From Euglena gracilis (taxonomy: Eukaryota; Euglenida; Euglenophyceae; Euglenales): a stretch of 64,000 nucleotides of DNA. Positions 9,947 to 19,314 of the stretch are shown in pieces. The notes beneath the pieces are model-generated. The model searched no databases. It was not told the DNA's origin and worked only from the letters and a program-made list of their open reading frames with translations. The DNA is taken from assembly GCA_039621445.1 (NCBI GenBank), contig CP154957.1, forward strand, positions 19,298,714-19,362,713. The letters run 5' to 3'. Within the stretch, counting starts at the first letter, position 1. Each line of letters opens with the position of its first letter. The position numbers and the translations under genes were made by a program.

Positions 9947-10593
9947 TAGGGCTGTTTCGATTAATCGATTAATCGATTAACCGTTCGCCGTCGCCGATTA
10001 ATCGAATCGTTCGGCCCATGGCGATTAATCGTTCATTGTGGATGTAAACCACAATAGGCACAATATTTGTTGAAATCAACAAAACTTCGTGGGGTACCAT
10101 GCCCCCCCCCCCCATATAAGACCCCCCCCCATATAAGACCCCCCCCTGGCCGGCCGAAGGCCGGCCCTTTGGTCGGGACCGACCCCCCCATATAAGACCC
10201 CCCCCCATATAAGACCCCCCCCTGGGATTTTGGCTCCCGAGGGGGGGTCTTATATGGGGGGGGGGCATGGTAGTCAGTCAGATAGCACACTGCTTGCTGG
10301 TACACCATGAAATGGTTGTTAAAAGTGGCCAGTCAGCGAACGTGCCCGTGAAACATCGCGCGATTCTGAATAAGATCCAGCAGTTCCTAATAAGCTTCCT
10401 TCTGCCATGATGAAAGAGAATGAAACAAAAATCCGTCGACGGGCACACAAAGAAATGGTCTATGTTCTATATTAGAAGCATAGTTCATAATGAAAAATCG
10501 AAAGAGACCAATTAATCGTTAATCGTCCGAGACACGCCGATTAATCGCGATTAATCGTTCGCCAGCCCGAAACGATTAATTGGCACAACGCTA
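9947..10593. mobile_element. hAT-like non-autonomous element, 647 bp
   Basis: The left end TAGGGCTGTTTCGATTAATC and the right end, read on the other strand TAGCGTTGTGCCAATTAATC, are imperfect terminal inverted repeats, and both subtermini are full of ATTAATCG words. CTTCATG directly precedes the left end (9,940-9,946) and directly follows the right end (10,594-10,600). hAT elements normally make 8-bp duplications; 7 match exactly here. No transposase is encoded. The poly-C MITE at 10,097-10,270 lies inside it. Confidence 0.6.
10097..10270. mobile_element. Poly-C TIR MITE, 174 bp, nested in the hAT-like element
   Basis: Ends are TA|CCATGC, a C run and ATATAAGAC, against GTCTTATATGG.. to GCATGG|TA, with TA at 10,095-10,096 and 10,271-10,272. 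Three further C-run/ATATAAGA direct repeats and a GGCCGGCCGAAGGCCGGCC palindrome are inside. It has the same length as the 7,539 copy but different unique sequence between the C runs. Confidence 0.8.
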
Positions 10594-10601
10594 CTTCATG
10601 G

Positions 10602-11448
10602 AATTTTATCAAAATTTCTGAAAAGTTGCCCAAAATGTCATTTTTGGGCCATTTTTTGTCAAAAAGTGCTCTCTTGGTGAACTTCACCGGTGAAGTTCAC
10701 CGATGGGTGACCGAGGCAGAGGGGGGGAGGTCCGGGACCCCCCGGTGAACTTTCAAACGGTGAGGGGGTGTTTCCCCCGCGACCCCCCCGCGAACCCCCC
10801 CCCACCCGCGACCCCCCCGCGACCCCACCCTGAGCCCGATTCGGGTTTCCAAAAAGCACAAAAAATTGCATTAATTAGGAATTTGCCACTCAATTAGGAA
10901 TCAAAAACACGAAAAATTGGTCCCAAATTCCTAATTGGACCTATTTTCGGACCCAAATGGCACGCAAATTCCTAATTGGGATCTAAAATTAGAGGATAGT
11001 ATGACGTCACACAAGTCACACATGACCTGCCGCGAAACCCATTTCCCCCCCGCGACCCCCCCCCCCCCCGCGACCCCAACACCCCCTGAACTTCACCATA
11101 GGGGGGGGGGGGGAGGGGGTCAAAATGACCAAAGTCTACTGCCTGATCTCCCCCGTATATATCCCCCCCCTAACTGTCGGAAGGGGGGGCGACAATTAGG
11201 GGGGGGGACCCATCCTACCCATCCTATGGATGCCCTCACCCCCCCATCAAAGTGGCCACCCTCCGGGCACCGTGGGACCTCAAAATGGCCACTCTGGCAG
11301 GGGGGACACTTTGGGGGGGTCAAGTTTTGGCCTCCGGCGCAAGGAAAATGGCCACTTTGGGGGGGGGGTAACCTGAAATTTGCCAAAATTTTGGCCACTT
11401 TGGGGGGAGGGACACTTTGAGGGGGCTCGCGCCACCACCCCCTTCAAG
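10602..11448. other. Unannotated stretch with C/G runs
   Basis: No gene supported. Contains the second GGTGAACTTCACC cluster and a C-run hairpin near 11,160-11,210 (CTAACTGTCG against CGACAATTAG). Confidence 0.45.
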
Positions 11449-11712
11449 TCAGAAATCACACACAATTCTCAGAATTGTTCGCTCAGCTCGTCGACGCCAG
11501 CAGTCAGCATCCCGATGCACAGTGGGGGTGCGGTTGTACAGCCATCGACCGCCACCCAATGAGTGTCGCTGGAGGGGGGGACTCAGGTCCACAGAGCCCA
11601 CCAGGTTGGCCAGCGCCTTGGCGAAGCCGGACAAGCAGTGAGCCAGGGGTCGTCGTATAGTGCCCACCAACTCCTCAAAGAGGCCCCCCTCGCCGCTCCG
11701 ACCGAAGTCCAC
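11449..11712 (-). CDS. Possible GC-rich exon, unrecognised
   Basis: The minus strand is open for about 87 codons, with G/C-biased third positions and a balanced residue mix (LFEELVGTIRRPLAHCLSGF, then AKALANLVGSVDLS). Its left boundary is near TTCAAGTCAG and its right boundary is unclear. No family recognised. It stands out from its homopolymer-rich neighbours in composition, which is the only argument for coding. Confidence 0.25.
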   Translation of the reverse strand: MDFGRSGEGGLFEELVGTIRRPLAHCLSGFAKALANLVGSVDLSPPLQRHSLGGGRWLYNRTPTVHRDADCWRRRAERTILRIVCDF

Positions 11713-11744
11713 CGACTAGGCCTAGTCGGTAGCTAGTCGGCGAG

Positions 11745-12923
11745 ACAGGGGGGGGGGGGGTAGTGGGTAGTCGGCCAACTAGTCGGCCGACTACCCACTC
11801 TAATGTACTAACGGGTCAAAACCGCCGACTTTTGAGCCCCCCCCCATGAACAAAATCCAATGCAAACTACCCTCACCCCCCCCTAATTGGCTAATTGGCT
11901 AATAGTCGGTGGCTAGTCAGCGGTCATAAAAATGGTCTGTGGCGGGCCCAAATCACCGGGAAATGGTCCGGATGGGTCCAAATAAGTGTCTTACGCCTAA
12001 ATAAACACCCCCAGATGGAAATCTTTGGTCAGTGGGGGGTCGGTGGGCCCTAGATGGGGTCCGGAGGGGTAAAAAATCCATGATGAAACGGGGATTACAT
12101 TAGAAATGCAATCTGCAATCTGCATTCTGCATCACGAGAGGCAGAAAACTCCCCCCTCCATCCCAATCCGAGCCTCAAATAACAAAATCCCTTCTGTGTT
12201 GGCAACATACTCGGGGGCTAAGTCGTTTTTGTGGCTCACTTTGGCATAGGCGGGGGGGGCTCCGCCCCCCCCGCACCCCCCCCTCAAATAACAAAATCCC
12301 TTCTGTGTTGGAACATACTCGGGGCCTGAGTCGTTTTTTTGGCTCACTTTGGCTTAGGCGGGGGGGGGGGGGGCTCCGCCCCCCCCCCGGACCCCCCCCT
12401 CAATTAACAAAATCCCTTCTGTGTTGGCAACATACTCGGGGGCTAAGTCGTTTTTGTGGCTCACTTTGGCATCCGCCCCCCCCCCGCACCCCCTCCCCTC
12501 AAATAACAAAATCCCTTCTATGTTGGCAATAGACTTGGAGGGATAAGACCCTTTTTTTGTGCAAATTTTGACTTATATTGAAAATTCAATGGGGAGAGGT
12601 GCACTTTTGTCAAAAGTGGCCCAAAATGGACATTTTCCCCCAATTTTTTTGCATATTCACCCCCAAGTGGGGGGTTCTGGAGCCATTTGGGTGGGTTTTG
12701 ACTGGCGTTGAGGTGATTTAGACAAAAACTTTTTCCAGGGGGGGGCTTAAAAGTCGGCGGTTCTGACCCGTTAGTACAGTTAGTACATTAGAGTGGGTAG
12801 TCGGCCGACTAGTCGGCCGACTACCCAATTGGTCCGCCGACTAGTCGGCCGACCAATTAGTCGGCCGACTACCCAATTGGTCGGCCGACTAGTCGGCCGA
12901 CTACCCACTACCCCCCCCCCCCA
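11745..12923. mobile_element. Foldback/long-TIR element of about 1.2 kb
   Basis: The left arm (11,745-11,846) and right arm (12,738-12,923) are inverted copies: a G run, TAGTGGGTAGTCGGCC, ACTAGTCGGCCGAC, TACCCACTCTAATGTACTAA, then an AACCGCCGACTTTT block pointing inward. The right arm has expanded GTCGGCCGAC palindromes. The interior carries the tandem repeat at 12,171-12,535 and no ORF of note. No target duplication found. Confidence 0.6.
12171..12535 (+). repeat. About 3.5 tandem copies of a 98-117-bp unit
   Basis: Units start at about 12,173, 12,282, 12,398 and 12,496 with CTCAAATAACAAAATCCCTT and continue with GTGTTGG..ACATACTCGG and a GGCTCCGCC-type G/C palindrome. Length varies mainly in the G/C runs. 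Confidence 0.85.
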
Positions 12924-13087
12924 GTCTACCGTTTGGCACTCTCAAGGAAGCGGGTTGAGGTGCAGGAAAGAGAGCTGTGAAGGGGAGAACCTCAGCAGCT
13001 GGACAGATGACTATTCTTTCATCTAGGTACCAGGCCTGCCAAGTGGCAGCAGGCCGCAGATGCACAACGGTTACCCAGCAATTACTG

Positions 13088-13522
13088 CGTTTTCCGTTGT
13101 AATTCGCCCGCGGGGAATCCTTAATTGCCTGGTGGGAAGACTATGTGCAAAAAGTTTGTGCTTTTCAGGGGAAAGTCTTGCAAACAAAAATTTTGTTTCC
13201 AACTCCAGATTTTTTAGTGTTTTTTGCCCGAGAGGTACAGGTCACGCTGCAAGGTGCGAACGCTTTCTGTGTGAATGCATCTCAATTCTCTATTGCCTCC
13301 ATTCTTGAATTCAGCGTCTGAGTCAGTTTTGAAATTTTGTTCTTATTTCAGGTGGAAGGGTTGGGTGCATACCAGATGGACACAGGAATGATCATCCCTG
13401 GTAACCCGCGCAGGGTTTTGAATTTGATCGAAGATTTGAAGGTTGCTGCAATGGGCCAGCGACACACCTCATCATCGCCAACTGGCGGATTACCAATGTT
13501 AATGTGTGAAAAACTTTGCCTG
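13088..13522 (+). repeat. Left arm of an inverted duplication carrying an exon-like ORF
   Basis: This 435-bp block recurs inverted at 14,390-14,746. It contains an acceptor-like GTTCTTATTTCAG followed by a frame of about 47 codons beginning VEGLGAYQMDTGMIIPGNPR and continuing to GQRHTSSSPTGG, identical in both arms. The peptide looks like a genuine exon but I do not recognise the protein. The left arm has about 78 bp (about 13,140-13,217) that the right arm lacks. Confidence 0.7.
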
Positions 13523-14389
13523 CAAGTTGCGGTCCTGCGGTTGTAATTCTCTCTTGCAGTGTTAAATGCCTTGCGCCTCTTGCAGTTTCTGTTGCTCTTC
13601 CTTTTTTGTTTTGGCGTGTGTCTCTGGCCAATTTGTCGGCCAGGAAAAAAAATTAAATTCTCGCAATTTCAAATTTTTTTTTGCAATCTAGTCCGCCCAG
13701 GATTCACCTTCAGTGATATGAAGAAGGTTTTTCGGCCCCGGTTTGACTGTTTTTCTGTTTGACTTTTCCCGTGAGGGGAAACGGCGCTCCTCCTGGCACA
13801 GTAGAGCAGGGAAAGTGCTTTCCGCGAAGAAGTGAAAAAAAAGGAAAACTTGCCGCCAACGCTGAGCGACCCAGGTGACAAAAAGCGATTGCAGCGTGAG
13901 GATTTTTTCGACTGCCGCCGCACGCAAAATATTCCTTGTTCTCTTTTTTGTACAGTCGCATAAAACTGGACGTTTTGTGTATCGTGCCGAGTGGTGCTTT
14001 GAGGGTACTTTTTCACCCAAGCGGCTTCTGTTCGTAAAATCGCCCAGAGGGGAGGCTTGAGAGAGCAAAAAAGCTATTCGGATATTTTTGAAAACTTGGA
14101 AAAAAATTTTCCGCAATTTTTCTTTCACAGCTTCCTCAAAAGGAAAAATAACACTCAGACGAAGAGGTGAAAAGGAATCAAAATGAGGCCACTCTGGCAG
14201 GTTGGAAATTCCTTTTTTTTGAAAGAAAAACAATTTCCAAATTTTGATCATTTTTGCCAACAACATGAAACAAACTGTTCAAAGAAACAAAAGCAACCAG
14301 AACAGTCAAGCAAAGAAATTTGCAGGCGACAAAAGGCAGGAAAAAAACAGCAGTAAGATTCCCAATCCGCGGACAGTCAGAGGCTGACA
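13523..14389. other. Spacer between the inverted exon-like arms
   Basis: About 870 bp. Minus-strand open frames up to 192 codons exist, but no domain is recognised and composition is not clearly coding. Confidence 0.4.
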
Positions 14390-14746
14390 GGCAAAGTTTT
14401 TCACACATTAACATTCGTAATCCGCCAGTTGGCGATGATGAGGTGTGTCGCTGGCCCATTGCAGCAACCTTCAAATCTTCGATCAAATTCAAAACCCTGC
14501 GCGGGTTACCAGGGATGATCATTCCTGTGTCCATCTGGTATGCACCCAACCCTTCCACCTGAAATAAGAACAAAATTTCAAAACTGACTCAGACGCTGAA
14601 TTCAAGAATGGAGGCAATAGAGAATTGAGATGCATTCACACAGAAAGCGTTCGCACCTTGCAGCGTGACCTGTACCTCTCGGGCAAAAAACACTTCCCAC
14701 CAGGCAATTAAGGATTCCCCGCGGGCGAATTACAACGAAAAACGCT
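14390..14746 (-). repeat. Right arm of the inverted duplication, same exon-like ORF on the minus strand
   Basis: Reverse complement of 13,088-13,522 minus a 78-bp block. The exon-like frame is unchanged, with one nucleotide difference just after it (CAATG against GAATG). Outside the shared block the two flanks differ, so this is a segmental inverted duplication rather than one long palindrome. Confidence 0.7.
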
Positions 14747-15349
14747 ATAAGATTGTCGGCCTTGGGAATTGACTCAAAAAAGAACAAAAGCTGAGGAGTT
14801 GATATTTTGGGATCTTTGTTTACAAGTCTTTTCATTGATCACTTTACTGCCCCCCCCCCCCCAAGTTGCTGGGCCCTGACGAGTTCTTGAATTTTTGCGC
14901 CTCAATGGTTCCCAGCAGTTGATATAAGTTTTTGTTTCTTTTTTTTTTTGAGACCAGACCAAAAAAATCAAAAACTGCGAAAATGCCCAAAAACACTACA
15001 AAAAACATGTATTTCTTTTCGACCAGAAAATGTGCCTTGTCCAGCCCAAATCAATCCCAATTCACCCAATTCTTGCCCATTTTTTTGCACCCCCAAAAAA
15101 CCAGAAATCTCTCACCCACCATCCGTCAGCCCTTGGGTGGCTGGAAATTTAACAATAAATGATTGACATTTGGGCACCATTAATGGTCCAGAATTTGCTT
15201 CACACAATGCCCCATTATCTCCATCCATTCCAGAAACTCTAGAATGCAGCAACCTGCAAGGATAACCAGCGAAAATTTTTCACAAGACGTCCTTCGAGAC
15301 TCCATTCAAGCAATCATCAGATCCAACGTTTGTTGTGTGCGAGAGAGAA
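14747..15349. other. Region upstream of CKS1
   Basis: No gene supported. It presumably holds the CKS1 promoter and 5' UTR, but I see no recognisable core promoter element. Confidence 0.4.
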
Positions 15350-15666
15350 ATGGTTTTCTCGCTTTCCGAACAGTGTGGGCGAATCCAGTACAGTGAAAAG
15401 TATTCTGATGATGTGAATGAGTACCGACATGTTATTCTGCCAAAAGAAATTTCCAAGATTCTGCCGAAAGGGAAACTGATGACTGAAAGGTGTTTCATCT
15501 CAGTTGCAAGGCCACCTTTTGGTTTCCATTCAGGGAGTGGAGAAGTGTTGGTGTTCAACAGAGTCTCGGTTGGGAACACTATCTCATTCACCGCCCAGAA
15601 CCCCACGTGCTTTGCTTCAAGAGACCCAAGAATTACCAGCCACCGATTTCAGGTGTCAGGCTGTGA
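15350..15666 (+). CDS. CKS1: Cyclin-dependent kinase regulatory subunit (CKS1/suc1), two exons
   Basis: CKS proteins are small phosphate-binding adaptors that sit on cyclin-dependent kinases and help them recognise primed substrates in the nucleus. Exon 1 (15,350-15,489) starts at AGAGAAATGG and encodes [19 protein letters not shown] and LMTE. A 44-nt intron (15,490-15,533; GTGTTTCATC..TTCCATTCAG) splits an Arg codon. Exon 2 (15,534-15,666) encodes [19 protein letters not shown], the conserved RPEPH hinge and FKRPK, then ends at TGA. The spliced product is about 90 residues, normal for the family, and keeps the EYR arginine, the W of GW and the FKR basic residue of the anion-binding site. An in-frame ATG at 15,335 would add five residues; the chosen start matches the usual N-terminus better. 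Confidence 0.93.
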
Positions 15667-16904
15667 ACCTTATCACATCTTGTGGTGGACGGAATTTTAG
15701 ACAGCCTTCTCGGCATTGTAGAACAGCTTCATTCCTCACTCCTCCCCGCTTGGGTGGGCCCCCTTTGCTTCGCATATGGGGTCCATCCTGAACGCTTCAG
15801 GTCTTCTTGATTTGCTTGTTGTTGTTTTTTTTTTTAGCACAAGGCAGTGTGCAGGTGTTTTCTGAAGGACTCGGGGGTGAATTTTTTTTGATCCCGGAGG
15901 TGGGTCCCACTGGGTGGAAGTGTCCCAGGCGTCTTCAGAAAACCTTTCACTTGGTTTGGAAAACCCCACTTCGCTCTGGCTTCTGGTCTAGTGTTTTTCC
16001 TTCGGAATTTTCGCCGTTACGTCCAAATATTTCCCCCCCCCGTGCAAACATCCTGTTCCATTGTTTTTTCGCTTTGTTTGTTCACTTTGCTCACGTTTGT
16101 TTCTTCTTTGTTTGTTCACTGTGTTTGTCCAAATTTGTTCACTCTCCATACCGGGTCAATTTTCGCCACTCTTAAAGTTCTTTTTCTTGTTTCTCTTTAC
16201 TTTTCCGGCTTTACTTTTTCTTTACTTTTGTCTGATAAAAATGTTTCCCCGTTCCCGGGAGGGCCAGGCAATTGCTTAAGCACTGACGGACCCCCCGCCC
16301 GGGGGGTGGGTGACTGGTTTTTTCAGAGTGACTGACTGGTTTTCGGCCCGGACCCCCCCCCCGGGGTCGGCCAGGAGTGGGCAAAAGTGGCTTGAGTGAC
16401 CCCGGCGGCAAATTTTTTTGGGCCCAGGACGGCCCAAAGTGACTGGCAAGCGGGGGTTTTTTTTAAGACCGGGGGGGGTCCCCCCACCCACCCACCCCCT
16501 GGGGGGCAGGCACCTATGGCCGACCAGGGCCAACTATGATTTTCAGGACCCCCGTAGGTGGGGGTTCCGACCAGGGCCGACCAGGGCCGACTTGCATTTG
16601 ATTGGCCGACCAAAGGGGAATGGATGAAGGAATTCGGCAGCTTTCCCTCTGGACCAAGCACCTCTGATGATGCTGGGCGGTGCTGGGCGATGCAGGACGA
16701 TGCTGGCCCGGCAGCATCGACCGCGGGTTACCGCGGGTTTCAGGACTGTCATAGGTTGCCGACCGCAACCGACTGCAGCCGGCCGCAGCCGACCGCAGCC
16801 GACTGCAGCCGACCGCGCAACTTTTTTCTGATTGATGTCATTTTTTCAGTGAGAATGAGGAATTTTATCCCAGATTTTGAGATTTTTCTGGCTCGTCTGG
16901 CTCA
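15667..16904. other. Non-coding stretch downstream of CKS1
   Basis: Pyrimidine-rich DNA (about 15,990-16,260), C/G runs, then 12-bp-type repeats of GCAGCCGACC near 16,757-16,820. No gene supported. Confidence 0.5.
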
Positions 16905-17400
16905 TGTTGTCACTTTTGGCTACTTTTGGCCGCTTTTGGCCATTTTAGGTCGCTTTTGTCCCCTTTTGGCCCCTTTGTCACCATAATTCACCCATTTTGA
17001 CCTATGTTGACCATTTTTGGCCACTTTTTGCGCACTTCTTGTAACTTTGGGCCATTTTGTCCTGCTCTGGGGCCATTTTTGACCATTTAAAGCCATTTTC
17101 GACCTTTTTTTGTTATTTTGCCCATTTTTTTGGTCTCTTTTTGGTCCAATTTGACCATTTTTGAGCATTTTGTGCCAGCATATTGTATATTTTGAAGAAC
17201 TCAACCCATTTTTGGATAATTTCCCAATAATTTTACACCCATTTTGGCCATTACGGATCAGTTTTTGCTAACTTGGGGGCCATTTGTCACTGATTTGGCA
17301 AATATTGGGCTAATTTGGGTCAATATGAGCATATTTTATGGCATTTTGGCCATTTTACACCCTTTTGGTAATTTTGGGTCATTTTTAACAATCTTTTTTT
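16905..17400 (+). repeat. Degenerate TTTTGGCC-type minisatellite
   Basis: About 500 bp built from variations of CATTTTGGCC and CACTTTTGGC at intervals of roughly 10-20 bp. Frames are open because of composition, not coding. Confidence 0.7.
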
Positions 17401-17432
17401 CTGTGACGGATACCCCCACCTACGGCCGACTA

Positions 17433-17506
17433 TTTGCCGACCAGGGCCGACCAGGGCCGACCAGGGCCGACCAGGGCCGACCAGGGCCGACCAGGGCCGA
17501 CCAGAG
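17433..17506 (+). repeat. 10-bp tandem repeat CCGACCAGGG
   Basis: About seven head-to-tail copies; two or three further copies occur at about 16,567-16,590. The surrounding blocks at 16,490-16,590 and 17,405-17,560 are inverted relative to each other (GCAGGCACCTATGG against its complement). Confidence 0.85.
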
Positions 17507-17658
17507 CACCAAAATGGGAAGTGACCATAGGTGCCTGCTGGGGGCCTCCCCCCCCCGGGGGGGGGTCCGGGGGACCAAAAAAAAATGGCCGAAAAATCGG
17601 GAAAAGTGCTAAAAAAAGAAATTTTCGGCGCCTGCGGCGCCGAAAAGTATGTCCCACC

Positions 17659-17849
17659 TGCGGACTATTTACTAACCGCCTGAACCGAACTTTGTATTCC
17701 TAATTCGAACCTTTCCTCCTGTGCAGACTGCTGGCTCTGGTTATGTCATTGCATTGATTGTGTTACGTCTTTGGGGACAATTGGGATATCAAGAAAAATT
17801 GGGAATCCGAGGATTTCAATAAAAACAAAAGAATATTCTGAGACGTCCA
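17659..17849 (+). repeat. 5' LTR of element A
   Basis: Begins TGCGGACTATTTAC and ends GAGACGTCCA. It matches 36,623-36,813 along its whole length apart from two transitions near the middle (GACTGCTGG against GATTGCTAG). Confidence 0.93.
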
Positions 17850-17853
17850 AAGT

Positions 17854-17865
17854 TGGTCGCAGAGG
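17854..17865 (+). promoter_or_regulatory. Primer-binding site of element A
   Basis: TGGTCGCAGAGG lies four bases after the 5' LTR. It has the TGGT..CAGAG form of sites that pair with the 3' end of a tRNA, commonly initiator Met, to prime minus-strand synthesis. Confidence 0.75.
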
Positions 17866-18293
17866 TTTGTTGTTCCAATCGTCCAAGACGTCTTCGAGGA
17901 GATTCAACATTGTTTCACTGGTTATTGAAGTTCCAGAAGTTGGTGTTCCTGAAGGCAAGGTTAACCGAGTTGCTGGTACAGAACAACACCTTCAACAGGA
18001 AGTTGACATTGAGGCTGTGGTGAACAAGTTCACAGTGGAGAATTTGTCAACAGTTGTTGTATTGGTTATTTGGTTGAGGAAGTTTGTAAGTGGTGCTGTT
18101 CACCTTGCTGTCCAGAACAAGATCCTGGTTGAGGCAAGATCTTCATCATCTTGCTGACCTGGTCCTGAACCCAGTGGTTGGTTTTCTGTTCTGGTTTCTT
18201 CAGTTTTTGTTTGTCTTTTTGGGTTGGCCAGTGTTTCTGTTTCTCCCAGTTTTCAGAGCCAGTGGTTGAGTTTTTTGAAAGTGATCTGCAGAA

Positions 18294-19260
18294 ATGTCCT
18301 CCATTGAAGATTTGGAAAGAAGGTTGCAAGAATTGGAAATCAAATCAGCCAGCAGCAGTCAGTCTGTGTTTACCCCTGTGAACCCCATCACCCAGGTTGA
18401 AACATTTCTGAAGCAAATTGGAACCAAATTCCAGCAACCCCAGCCAAAGTTCAACCCAAAGTTCAAGATTACCCCCTGTGAAATTGCCAGAGTTTGATGG
18501 TGCAAATTGGCCTGAGTTTTTGAAAGATTTTGGCAGATGGTTGAGGTTAACTGGTGCAGTTGCATTTGGAAATGTCCAGAAAAAGGATTGGCTGTTGGAA
18601 TGTTGCACCCCCAAGGTGAAAAAACTGGTTGAAAAAGTGATGGATGAGAATGATGATTTTGAAAAAGTGCTGTTGGAAATTGCAAATTTGTTCCCAACAC
18701 TGGAAAATGACATGACTTTGAGGTCTGCCATTGACAAATTGCCAGCACTTTCCCAGAACCCTGAACCCCAAGACATCAAAAAACTTTTCATTGAGTTGGA
18801 CAATTTGATGGCCAGGTTGAGCCCCCAGGCCATGAGTGAACAGGAAAAGTTTTTGGTTTTGCTGAGGAAATTACACCCCAGAATGTATGCAGACATCAGG
18901 GCAGACAGATTTTACAAACATCGTTCTGAGACATTCACAGATTTGAGAAAAACAATTTTGGAGAAAAGTTCTGAAGATTGGTTGGAGAGGAATTTGCTGA
19001 AAAAAGAAAATCTCAGACCATTGATTGAAAGACCCCCTGATCAATCTGAAAAAGTTGGTGAAAGTGTCCCAGAATCTGGAAAAGGTGGAAAATCTGGTGG
19101 AAAAGGAAAAGGCAAAGGAAAAGGCAAAGGCAAGGGTGAAAGAAAAGTTGATGACACCCCAGCCCCACGATTTGGAGCCACAATTTTCTGTTGATTTTGT
19201 CACAAAAAGGGGCATTATGAAGACAGATGTTGGTCAAAATAAAAGTTTGAAAAAAAGAAG
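18294..19260 (+). pseudogene. gag: Gag of element A (frameshifted, stop codon inside the zinc knuckle)
   Basis: Gag would form the particle and bind element RNA. The start at 18,294 (MSSIEDLERRLQELEIK, coiled-coil-like) changes frame near a C5 run at about 18,470 into LPEFDGANWPEFLKDF, a typical Ty3-type capsid segment. The frame then has a Gly/Lys-rich basic stretch (GKGKGKGKGKGKGE) and a CCHC knuckle, C-x-F-C-HKKG-H-YEDR-C. The second knuckle position is a TGA (19,192-19,194), and a TAA follows a few codons later. Beyond that the same frame continues into protease, so gag and pol were originally one frame. Each stop is one transition from a plausible sense codon (TGG, CAA). Confidence 0.8.
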
Positions 19261-19314
19261 GCAGCAGCCCAGAAGGGGGCAGGCAAAGGGACCCCTTCGG
19301 TTCAACCCCAGGGA

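Noticed and set aside
5347-10270. CRISPR-like array made by C-run spacers and repeats
   Set aside because: The repeated unit is a homopolymer with short words, in a eukaryotic context, and the blocks are explained by paired terminal inverted repeats with TA duplications.
12173-12535. Real gene suggested by repeated open frames with the same Leu/Trp/Arg-rich peptide
   Set aside because: The peptide repetition simply follows the tandem nucleotide repeat, and the frames are broken at each G/C run.
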